A stretch of DNA of 64,000 nucleotides. Source: Macrolepiota albuminosa. Taxonomy: Eukaryota > Basidiomycota > Agaricomycetes > Agaricales > Agaricaceae. The notes under the pieces are model-generated. The model was not told where the DNA came from and did not search any database. It was given only the letters and a program-made list of their open reading frames with translations. Of this stretch, positions 53,626 through 63,512 are shown piece by piece. The position numbers and the translations under genes are program-made. Numbering within the stretch: position 1 is the stretch's first letter; each line of letters opens with the position of its first letter. The stretch spans positions 2,652,183-2,716,182 of the forward strand of contig JAMWFC010000117.1 in NCBI GenBank assembly GCA_027475525.1. Reading direction: 5' to 3'.

Positions 53626-55030
53626 ATGGAAAGCCCAACTGGCATCGTGTGGTCTCCCCGCTGTGATCATGCTCATCTCGTGATTAATCCCCCCACTTTC
53701 TTGGAACGTGCTACCTTGTTCTTCCACCACTACCCAGCGGTCGGTGTGCGCGGACTGATCGACGGAGTCGTTGAGTTAGGTTGTCGCTGCCAGCTACTTC
53801 GTGTGGCCTGTGAGATTTGGAATGATGACCTGCTGTTGACCCGTTTTGATATGGAGAAGAACTGGAGTCGGATTTTCCAGGTGCGCTATTGCCTTTTTCG
53901 CCCTCCTTCTCTTCTGATAGTCACCAAATAAAGCAAATTGCAACCAAGGAAACAAAGGAGCGTCTTGAGTTGCTGCTGGAAGAGAGTCACTACCTGGTTC
54001 GTTGCCTTATTACCCTGTCTTCTTCCTTCTAACACGTTGCCTCGCTAGGCACCCTGCTCGTCTACTGGTGGCTAGCTTTTTCGCGGTCCGGTTGAAGGCT
54101 GGCGGCCTCCCAGGCCTCTCCTTTTGCCCGGTCCTTAATGCTCATCCATCTCCCATGTCGTTTATGTAAGTCGGCTCCTTCTTTTCCGTGGCGCCACCAG
54201 GCTGACAGATTTTGGCTAGTTGATTTCTTTTGTCGTAGTTATATGAAATGCATCGCTGTTGTCCCCCCTCCCCCGTGATTGTTTGGCGCATGTAAGAGTT
54301 CCCAAGTATCTGTGACCCTGCAAGCAGCTTGAGGTATTTTATGGGTTCTGGCGCTGTTAACCTGGTTAGTATCATACCATGCCAGAACCTTCCCTCCTTC
54401 TTGATGACCCCGTACTCGTTCACCGGCCTACCATCCTAGGTCACCTTGAGCGCTTTCTCGTGCTAATGCCTGATGGCGGCTTTCCACATGAGAACAGTAA
54501 TATAATGACCCTTGTGTGCCGGTACCGGATTCTGCTAGCAGCCTCCGACGAATGGGAAATAGATACAGACCCTGCTCTAGTCACCATAAATCCTTTATTA
54601 GCGCGTGCTTTAGGTAGTACTTATGCGTGTCGTAGAAGCTCATTACTGGTACCGCTTTGAGTCTCCATAGCCTTCTCTGCGAGACCAGGAGTTTGGTTAG
54701 TGCCTATACTCCCTTTTCTCCTGACCTTGGTTAGCTAACTCCTTGCCCTTTTCTAGAGCCTTTCATGGCTCCCCCTTCCAGTTCTTGTTAACCTTAGCGC
54801 TAGTAGAGCCGTGCTTGCCCACGTGGTCATTTCTTTTACGGCTTTAGAGCGTCGCCTGGATGAGGCCGGGTGGTACTCGTCCCCTGCTCATTCTGCCGCT
54901 TCTCCGGGCCCTTCCCGTGCCTCCTCACGCTCCAACGCCTCCCCCTCCAGTTGCTCCTCCCGCACCGCCTAACGCTGCAATGCATCCCCCTTCCAGTGCT
55001 CCTCCCACCTATAGGCGACACAAGGAGTGA
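53626..55030 (+). CDS. element D antisense accessory ORF 2, unknown
   Basis: ATG 53626-53628 (MESPTGIVWSPRCDHAHLVI) opens about 85 codons ending WSRIFQ at a GTGCGC donor-like site. A second open piece at 54,379 reads PEPSLLLDDPVLVHRPTILG and LVCRYRILLAASDEWEIDTD. A Pro/Ser-rich end reads SSAPPTYRRHKE with TGA 55028-55030. The layout (short Trp/Cys exons, then Pro/Ser-rich tail) recalls the N-terminal half of accessory gene 1, so this may be a decayed duplicate. Exon joins are not resolved. No counterpart exists in element A. Confidence 0.35.
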
Positions 55031-55208
55031 GTCAAGGGCCCTCGTCAGTGGTCTTTGTCGTTGTCTTAGATTTTGTAGTCAAAGATAGTTTGGTAGTGCC
55101 ACCTGTATTAGTATCGTCTATTTATTCACCCCTTTTGTAGTTACTGTCACATGCTTTAAGTCCGTAGCAGGAGGTGCTAACCGCTGGTGCCTCGTTTCTC
55201 GTGGTCTT

Positions 55209-58200
55209 TTACTGTTCCTCTTTGTCATCAGGAGTGATCTCGTCATCGTCCACCAACTCGGTCTCTTCAAGCTCTCGCAGTTTGGCTGTGTCAATGTCTA
55301 GCGCCAGCAAAGGTAGTGGAATGTGTTCACGTGCTAAGTAGGGAATGAGTCAAAACGCCGCTACCAGTCAATGCAAAACCGAGCTGTCCAACTCGCAGAG
55401 TACGTAGGCTCCTCCCCTATTGCAGGAAACTACTATGAGGGGCCCTAGGTATCAAGGTCGCATCTTTTTGTTATGGGTAACTTTGATTTTCGAGTTGCGC
55501 ATTAGCACTAAGGCACCAGCTGTAAAGTTGTAGTCTCGGATAGTAGTGCTATGCTCGCTTTCAAATCATAATGCAGCCTGTTGTCTAGCTTGAAATACCA
55601 CCTCATGTAGGCGCTCTAGATCCTCCATGCGTCGTTGTAAGTCAATGGCATGCCTAGCGATCAGATCGGTAGAGGACAGGATTGAGTTAGGTGGGGGTTG
55701 TAAGTACGTCGCCTCCACAACGTCCGCTGGAAGCAGGGGATGAGTGCCAGTCACCACGTAGTAAGGAGAACAGTCCATCCTCTTCCGTACGGTAACTCAT
55801 TCAGACCAAAAGACTGAATAAGTTGCTTCACTCCAGCGACTTTTGTTGCCGTCTACCGCCGTAAATAGCACCTGTCATACATCAAAATGTGGCCTTTCCA
55901 CTATACCGTTAGCGCGTTTATTGTATCCTGAGACTCAAATATGCTGTATGTTGTATTTCTTAGCGAGGTAGGTAAGCGCCTTAACTATTGGCGCTCCATT
56001 GTCTGTAACAATCTAGTGAAGGGCTCCCCACCTGCAAATAACATCTTCGAAGAGCCACTTAGCTATAGCGTTGGTATTTTCCTGCTGGAGCATACAAAAC
56101 TCCAGCCAATGTACCAAAGAGCACCTTCCTTGGATAATGTACTTGTAGCGCCCCGACTTGGGCATGTGCATAGTGTTGATATATCTTTCCGAACAAGGGT
56201 GCTGGAGTCGCTACGGTTGGGGGAATAAGAACTTGGCACATCTGTTGGATTTGGCAGAGATGACAAGTGTGAATATACCATGCGATATCGGCACTAACTT
56301 GAGGCCACCAAAAACGTTCAAATAAATTTGCTCATGTTGTGTAGAGTCCTCGATGTCCCAAGTTGTCATGCATAGCACGCAAAATCCTAATGCGGCCCTC
56401 TGGTTTGATTACCAATTTGTGAGCACCAGCCCTATTTTGTCACCAAAGCCGGTTCTCAACCATAAAGAAAGTCGTCGCATATCGAATGAAGGCGGCGTAT
56501 TCCGTATCTGTAAGGTCTGATGGTCGGCGCAAATCCTGTAACCACTTTCTAACCTGATCAACTCGTTGGTCTTCTGACCTAGCCTTAGCGCTACGAGGTA
56601 CCGCTGAATATGGGAGGTTGCGACTATCTTCCTGTAAGGGTCTGGGTTCCTCGACTATCTTTAGATCATTAGATGGCTTAGCGACGTTATAGATACTGGC
56701 CATGTAAAAAGTTGATGGAGCCTGATATGGTTTAGGTTGATACGGGATGATAGGGTGTAGCCAGGTCAAGACAGGTTGGTCTTCGTGAAGGGCCGAAATA
56801 GGCAATTGGATAATATGTATGAAACCATGCAACCGGTCAATCCAGTCGTCAAATATGTCGTTATCGCTTTTGTCCAGTGCTTCGTCCTCTGGCTGCCTAG
56901 GTCATCTAGATAGTCCATCAGGTCCGTGAAACGCACTCTTGACGTGGAACATGAGTATTGCTACTACCCAGCAATTCATGCTAGCCGAAGGTTGAATGTC
57001 TGGATTCTGGAGCATTCCTTTGATGTAGCGTGCATCAACTTCGACAATCAAGTTTTGAACCCCAATAAGATACATGCGTAGCGCCTGAAACGCTCAAAAC
57101 AAGCCATATAATTCCAGTTTGGGCTCACTATAGCGCGCTTCTCTGTTGTTTAGGGTAATCAATCCGAAGCAATTGTAGCATCGCAATGTAAGAAGTGTCA
57201 ACGGCAAGTATAACGGAATCGGACGTAGTATAGTCAATGGGTACCAATGGCTTCGCTTCCTGCAGCGCCTTCACTAAATCCTTTTGGGCGTTAATTTGGT
57301 TGGGTCCGAATTTGAAGGGGATCCCAGAACGAGTTAGGCGATTAAGCGCATGCACTCGATGTGAAAAATAGTGTATGAACATGCGCAGCACGCCTACCAT
57401 GCCTAGAAACGTGTGAACCTCCGAGAGGTTATGGCAGACTCCCCACTTTTCCAGAAGCGCTAATTGGCTCTCCTCTGGGATCCTGCCCTCAGGCATGCAA
57501 ACATGCCCTAAAATTTTAAATTGCAGTGCGCAAAGAACCAACTTGTGTCCTGAGAACGTTCTGCCACAATACTTTATGCGCTGGAGCACCTGGTTAACCA
57601 ATTGGAAGAAGTCCCATAGCGCCATGCGGATATTGGGATTTTCCGGGTGTACTTTGGGCTTGCCATTTACAAGGCGCCAATCTTTTGGGCTCTTAACGCC
57701 TACATCGTCGATAAAGCTAAGCACATGGTGGGGTATTTTGGGTTGTAGAATAAACGTAATGTTATCGTGGAATATGGGTACTGAATTAGTCCATCCCATG
57801 GGAAGTGTAACCAGTCGTAGCGCTCCAAATGGCGTTTGAAATGTCATCAAGTCGCAAGAGGAAGGGTGAATTAAGCGCTCGTCATAGCCAACGTACAGAT
57901 CCAGGGTAGCGCCACATATTCTTCCTGCAAACGATTCAGCAACGTGATTGGGGAAGGGCGGTACCCCTGAATGACAAATCGTGACTTTGTTTAGCAGCTC
58001 CAAACTGTGAACTATATGTAGCTTTCCATTTTTCTTCAGTATACAAAACCATCGTGATCGGTAGGCCAAATTGGAAGGCTTGTAAACTTCTGCCGCTATT
58101 TTGGAACGAATAGTTTGGCAAACTTCGGCTTCAATACCCAGTGGTATAGGTCGGTTATGCTCGGTCCAAGGTACGTGAGGTATCGTTGGTATAACCACTG

Positions 58201-58855
58201 GTGGAAAGAAGTCAGTTCTAAGTTTACCGCGTTCAGAATCCTCCCAAGCAAATGCTTCGTTTTGCTTTAGCATAATGTTGGTCAATACATCTAGTTCCGC
58301 TGTCGTTAGAAAGCCTGTATCGTAGGCGCTAAGGAATAGCGCCCATCGTTCTTCCATAAATTGTCCGGTAGGCTCGAAGGGTGGCGGGTTCAGATTAAGC
58401 TTGGGAAGGGTTGCTAATGGGTCTCCAATGATCTTTCTTTCGATGCGAAATTCTTCAGGTATGCCGCTTGCTACCGGTTTTGTTTTAAGCGCTACTAGCT
58501 TGTACTTCTTTTTAACCTGAACCCCTTTGCGCTTAGGGGTACTGTTGTTAGCAAATGTATTATAAATGGAACTCTGGTTTCTAGCGAAACCGGATATCAA
58601 AAGTTCTTTAGTATCAGGAGTAGAAACAAAATAAGTGTCTGTCAAAAGGTTTTCAGTAATATCGGATGCAGTGAGGTATAAGTAGGATAAAGCTTTGCTA
58701 GTAAGCGACATAGAAGTGTTCAAGATTTCAGGGGCTAAAGGGGTATGTGATATAAAGGTTACTTGCCCAGTCCGATGATTATAGTCCAAGATAAGCGCTT
58801 CATCTCCATGATCCTCATCACTCATCTCCTCGATGGCGCCGGAAAACACTTGCAA
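55209..58855 (-). pseudogene. element D pol, decayed
   Basis: It is collinear with A pol. RT reads TIPHVPWTEHNRPIPLGIEA, WFCILKKNGKLHIVHSLELL, LDLYVGYDERLIHPSSCDLM and VLSFIDDVGVKSPKDWRLVN (F-I-D-D). RNase H starts ILAVDTSYIA but then lacks about 60 bases relative to A and shifts frame. The zinc finger and DDE regions (55,560-56,340) are recognisable as MDCSPYYVVTGTHPLLPADV and IARHAIDLQRRMEDLERLHE, but stops are frequent. The end is DDEITPDDKEEQ, TAA 55209-55211. Not able to make enzyme as it stands. Confidence 0.85.
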
Positions 58856-58876
58856 GGTTTGTCGCTAACGTAAGGT

Positions 58877-59030
58877 CGCTTTCTTGGTCCCGGCTTCTGG
58901 AACCTTCCTCGAGGAAATGTCGGTACCGTTCTCCTGACTCCAGAATTGGGGTTCGCTTTCTTGGTCCAGGCTTTTGGAACCTTCCTCGAGGAAATGTCGG
59001 TACCGTTCTCCTGACTCCAGAATTGGGGTT
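58877..59030. repeat. 77-bp tandem duplication with two mismatches
   Basis: Copies 58877-58953 and 58954-59030 start CGCTTTCTTGGTCC[C/A]GGCTT[C/T]TGG. The period equals that of the exact duplications, but the copies differ twice, as if two near-identical repeat variants had been joined. Confidence 0.85.
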
Positions 59031-60377
59031 GCTAATAGTTAGCGTCGTTTCATCCTCGGACATTGTTTTGACTACTGATTGCGCTAGCACATCAAAGGGC
59101 CTTCCTAATAATAAATCGTATGCCGGCGATCTAAGTATGTGAATTTGCAGATAGAACGTAAGATCACCAATAGCACATGGCACGTTCCGAGCCATCCCCA
59201 AGGATCAATCAATCGTGCCGTTAGCGCTCTGCATGTTAAGAATGATCGTTGGATCGTAAATGATGCCCAGCTCGTTAGTGACGTTGGCAGCCATTGAAAT
59301 AATCTGTGATCCACTGTCCACGATAGACTCTATTTCGCTTTTCCTATCAACTGTCAGCATAATTGAGCGGATTGCGTGAGAGTCTTGGGCTACAGTTAAG
59401 ATGGCGGGATCGTTGCTAGATCTTAGTGATTTGAGGTAGGTTTTGACCGGGTCAATGGAAGTGGCTTCTTTAGGTGGTGCGACCTCTTCCTTGGTTTCCG
59501 GGGCTACCGTCTTGGTTATGTATGCAAAACCAGGCAGCGTGTTGTCGCATTCGTCCACCGTCGCTATATTGTTAGCTACATTTTGTCGAGGGGTAACTGC
59601 GGTACACATCTGGTTCCTGACGTCTGGCACCATGCTGCATAACTCTCCTACCGATAGCGTAACCTGACTTTGCATGATGCGATCAAAAACTACCTTAGAC
59701 TTTTCCAGATCGTATATAGGCGCTGTGGGTCGATATCTCCCTGTAGGTTTATCTGGCGCTCTGAAGTTGCAATTAAAGGGCGGGGTGTAGTTGCCCCTGA
59801 GACCTGCATAAGGATGTAGCGGTGGCTCCAGAACGGCCAGCGCCTTGGTTGCTTCGGGCACTTTGTCGTTAGCGCTAGAGGTTGAGGCTGGTGCTGGGGT
59901 GGGGCCTGTTGTCGCGCCCGATGGTCTATAATCTTTTAAAGGCTGCTTGCCCTTTTTGATTTCTACCCCATCAAAGACCTGATTCTTTAGCGACTTAAGC
60001 TCCTTCTCTAGCGTCTTGATTCTCTCTTTGCGAGATAACGTAGGTTGGTCGCTAGTAGCATTTAGCTGGAGTACTTCGTGAATTAGCGCTTGTTGAGGCG
60101 TTGCTTCCACTTCTGTTGTTGCCGTGCTATTCAGGTTGCCTGTTGCTAAGTTCCTGGGATTCCGATGGTGCCACTCGTCAATGCGTCCCTGGAACATCTT
60201 ATGCTCAGGATAAAGGGGAATGCTAGCACCCAAAGGTAAGACTAGTTTCTCATCCATTCCACGGCACGCCTTTCCTTGTCGCAGATACTGTTCCAGGATA
60301 GCGCACCTACCCCTCGTCATAGTATGTCCTGCCTCACCACAAAAATAGCAAAGTCCCGTCTGCACGTTGTTTTTAGG

Positions 60378-61243
60378 TGTCAGGTTCCACTGATGACGGG
60401 GGCCTCTGGAGGCAAGCAGGTCCTTACTAGGCGGACTCGAAGTCTACAGAGAGTCTCCGGGTAACGGAGGGTGAGCTCCGGAGTTTTGGGTGGGGTCTGG
60501 GGTGGCTACAGAGCGCCGGAGTTTGTAGGAAGAGGTAGAGCAGGATCCTGGGCTAAGTCCAGAATATGGGGCAGGAGTGGGCGGAGCCTTGCTAGGGTGG
60601 AGGAGAGGAGGGGTGATCAGAAAAAGAGACTGAGATTGGAACTGGGAGACTGAGTTAGAATTGGAGTGAGACTTTCAGAGGGCTGAGAGACTTGAAAGAA
60701 TAAGACAGATAGATTGAGATAAGTACGAAATAGACAAGAGAGTATAGAGACAAATTTATGGCAATATCAAGACTACTGTAACGTACTACGAGCTGCGGGT
60801 TAAGTACCAGGTGCCAGGTGAGCTCCAGGCCCCCTGGGTAAGGTCCGTGCCCCCCCTCCATGTGGTGCATCTCGTGCGGTGTATTGTCTGGTTGTCAGTC
60901 CTCTGCGGTCATGTGGTCCCAGGGGTGCAGATGGATTGCGGTGTATTGCCCAGGTTTGGGAGTGGCGCCGGGAGGGCGGCATCAAGTAGGGGGACGGCCC
61001 CCGGCTTGATCGATCAAGGCTTAGGACAGCGTCTGGGGCACATGGCACGTTGGCGGGGCTTCAGGCCTTATCCGGGGGCTGGGCATCAGGTTGGGCCGGG
61101 CCAGCCTTGGTCGGGGTGGCATCGGATCTAGTCGGTCTTGACCCGGTGTGTCCCGGGGGCACGTGGGGGGGTTGGGTTTTGAAGGAGGGGTTTCAGGTAG
61201 GAATTATTGGGGGGTCGGGGTGACGTAGATGTGGTTCGTGACA
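60378..61243 (-). mobile_element. element E: solo LTR inserted in element D gag
   Basis: 866 bp from TGTCAGGTTCCACTG to GGTTCGTGACA, with the same plus-strand start as the B and C LTRs. Flanks are TTAGG (60373-60377) and CTAGG (61244-61248), a 5-bp target duplication with one C/T mismatch. There is no internal region, so a full element was lost by LTR-LTR recombination. Confidence 0.85.
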
Positions 61244-62422
61244 CTAGGTGCCGAAAGACTAGTCGAGATCAAGGTTTCCAGTTTATTCATGACATTAGCG
61301 ACTGCATTATTAACGGCATTTTCCAAATCCTCCTTCTTGACGTACTCGTTACGGTCATTGGCAGTGCTAGGCGCTGGCGACTCTAGCTTGGGTGCCATTC
61401 CTCCATGGTCTGTGCCAGGTCGCTGTAATGGTATACCCATATCCGTGCCCTTTAATACCCACTTTCCTGCCTCAAAGACCTTTTCTATGTCGTAGGGTTC
61501 CTTGGAGTGATGGTCATGCATAATGATCTCCAAGCGTCGCGCAATCTTAGTCCATAACGAAGTCGGGAATCCTTGTTGAAACAACCGGCGCTCCTCGTTC
61601 TCATATAACTTCCCATTTTGGACCAGCCATCTCGCTATCTGCTGGAAATCACAATAATAAGTTGATAACGCTCCTAGAGTATAGATCCTGGCCGCAAAGG
61701 TGTCCTGTACTAGCTTCTGGATTTCCATTACCGTATAACGCATAGCTTCTTCAGTGCCAGGATATAAATGAATGATAGCCTTTTTCCATTCATCATAGAT
61801 AAAAGGCCTTGGTGCTGTGTCACTAGTAAGTCCTTGGAACTCCTTCAACACTGTCCATGATTTGGCTGTATCGTATGAGACGTATTTGGTGGCGTATTCC
61901 TTCATCTGTGTATTGTCGGTCACCTGGCAATCACGTAGCAAATATTCCAACTCTTTGAAATACTGCGTTAGTTCACGGAGCTTTGTTTTGTCCCATTTTG
62001 GTGACAAGAAGTGGTTTCTGGGTGGCATGCGCTGATTGTTCGGCTGATCCATACCAATAGGTGTGTTTGTCAAGGTAGGAAGAGTGGTGGTGCTTGTGTT
62101 ACTTAGCGTCAATGTTGTAGGTACCGGCTCAGTTGGCTCTGAGTCGCTAGGTTCTGGCGATAATAGCCTGGATAACTCTTCTAGAGGAGTAAGCGACGTA
62201 TAGTTTTTGCCTGCTAAGTACTCAAATGGTCAGGAAAAAGGGAAAAAGCTTTTGGCTAGGCTGTCTGGGGCAGCCTCAAGCTCCTGATCCAAAGTCTGTC
62301 TTGGTAGCATGCCTGGTAAGTGTGGTGAGTCGGTGGTACTTGGTTCAAACACGCTCTCCAACAGGAGGTGGCGCTGTTGCTGGGCTCAAGTTTCTGGCAG
62401 AATTCTGTTTCAGAAGAACCCT

Positions 62423-62437
62423 TCGCGGTGGGCTCCA
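62423..62437 (-). other. element D primer-binding site for tRNA-Lys(CUU)
   Basis: The minus strand reads TGGAGCCCACCGCGA, three bases after the 5' LTR: 15 bases complementary to the 3' end of tRNA-Lys(CUU)+CCA, then one mismatch. Confidence 0.9.
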
Positions 62438-62440
62438 AAA

Positions 62441-63512
62441 TGATGACGCCAACTGTGGTTGGATGCGCTGGACGTATACGCAGTAGAACGCCGTCTCCAG
62501 TGCTTGGCGTGCGTAGTTGTAAGGAGTCCCAACAGGGTCCCGGTGTGCTTGAGTGGAGGTGGTAAAACGATGCGCTAGATTATAGCGCTTCGGGAGCTAC
62601 CTGGGAGACGGGAAGTGTCGTAGTTTAAACAGAGATATTGAAGAAAAGACGAGTAGCGCAGCGTATTGTGCCCATAGGTGGCACCGTAAACAACGAAGAC
62701 GAGATAGACAAGGCTAGTGCCTGACTTAGTGATGAAGTCAAAGGAAGCTAGTGCGATTGGAATGCTCAGTGTAACTGTCTGTGTGCAAGGGGTTATGATT
62801 TGTTGTTATATACATGTAAAGTAGCTATTTTATATACTATGCGCTACCGTGTTTGCCAAGATACAAGTCCATCTGCGGTGCTACCTCCTAGTGCCTCTCC
62901 TTGTGGTTTCCTCTAACAGCAACCTGTTAATGGTGACCTTTTGCACATGGATGACGGCAACCAACAGTGTTCTGACCCACGGCGACCAGCAGCGACTCTA
63001 TATTGGCTTAGAATTGCATGAGTCTGCTCACTTTTATTATAACTCCAATTGGCCAGGCTGTTTCGGGTATGGTCGGAAAATCCTTGACAGACGCCGTGAG
63101 TGCTAATGTCAGTGCTACACATTGTATTAGTTCCTGACAGGTCCAGATGTCGGATTTAAGTATATCTAGTGCCGCCGTCATTGATCCTTTTAGACTTCTG
63201 ATTGAAGTGCCTCGTCAAATGGCAGCGCCTGCTGCTGGCTCCTTCTGGAAGTGATTGAGGCTTAGTTAGAGTCCTCTCCCGCCATTGTGTTAGCGCTATA
63301 CGTTATGAGCCTCCTTTGTCCTTGGGATAGGTGAATGGAGTGTGCTGAAGGCTTGGTAGCTAGTGGTTAGGATAAATGTCTAAATCCTGTAGTAGGTTGC
63401 CAGAGCTAGGGCTGCTCTATATTCCCAACTGGTCGCTAGAGTCCTCAGTACGTCAAGTGTTGGTTGGCCTATAATGTCCCTTGATGCGCTCAGTCCAAGT
63501 AGAAGCCTATCA
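62441..63512 (-). repeat. element D 5' LTR
   Basis: 1,072 bp, TGATGACGCCAACTG...GAAGCCTATCA on the plus strand. It is followed by CCGT, the second copy of the target duplication, and then element B gag. Confidence 0.93.

Larger units (their letters stand above)
58818..62052 (-). pseudogene. element D gag-protease, interrupted by solo LTR E
   Basis: ATG 62050-62052 (MDQPNNQRMPPRNHFLSPKW) aligns with A gag. Capsid reads ELTQYFKELEYLLRDCQVTD and YYCDFQQIARWLVQNGKLY. The E LTR (60,378-61,243) cuts just before the knuckle CYFCGEAGHTMTRGRC (C-x2-C-x4-H-x6-C). The rest continues: LEKELKSLKNQVFDGVEIKK, protease IESIVDSGSQIISMAANVTN, a TGA at 59205-59207 after NGTID, then LGMARNVPCAIGDLTFYLQI and LLLGRPFDVLAQSV. 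A 77-bp duplication with two mismatches (58877-59030) follows at the gag-pol overlap. Confidence 0.87.
49294..63512 (-). mobile_element. element D: Ty3/gypsy element related to A, 14.2 kb, with two antisense ORFs
   Basis: LTRs at 49294-50442 (1,149 bp with a 77-bp duplication) and 62441-63512 (1,072 bp) are flanked by the 4-bp duplication CCGT (49290-49293 and 63513-63516). Gag and pol lie on the minus strand, diverged but collinear with A. The primer site is again tRNA-Lys. A solo LTR (E) interrupts gag. About 4.7 kb between pol and the 3' LTR is taken up by plus-strand ORFs. It lies within element B gag. It is more decayed than A, particularly the integrase. Confidence 0.93.
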
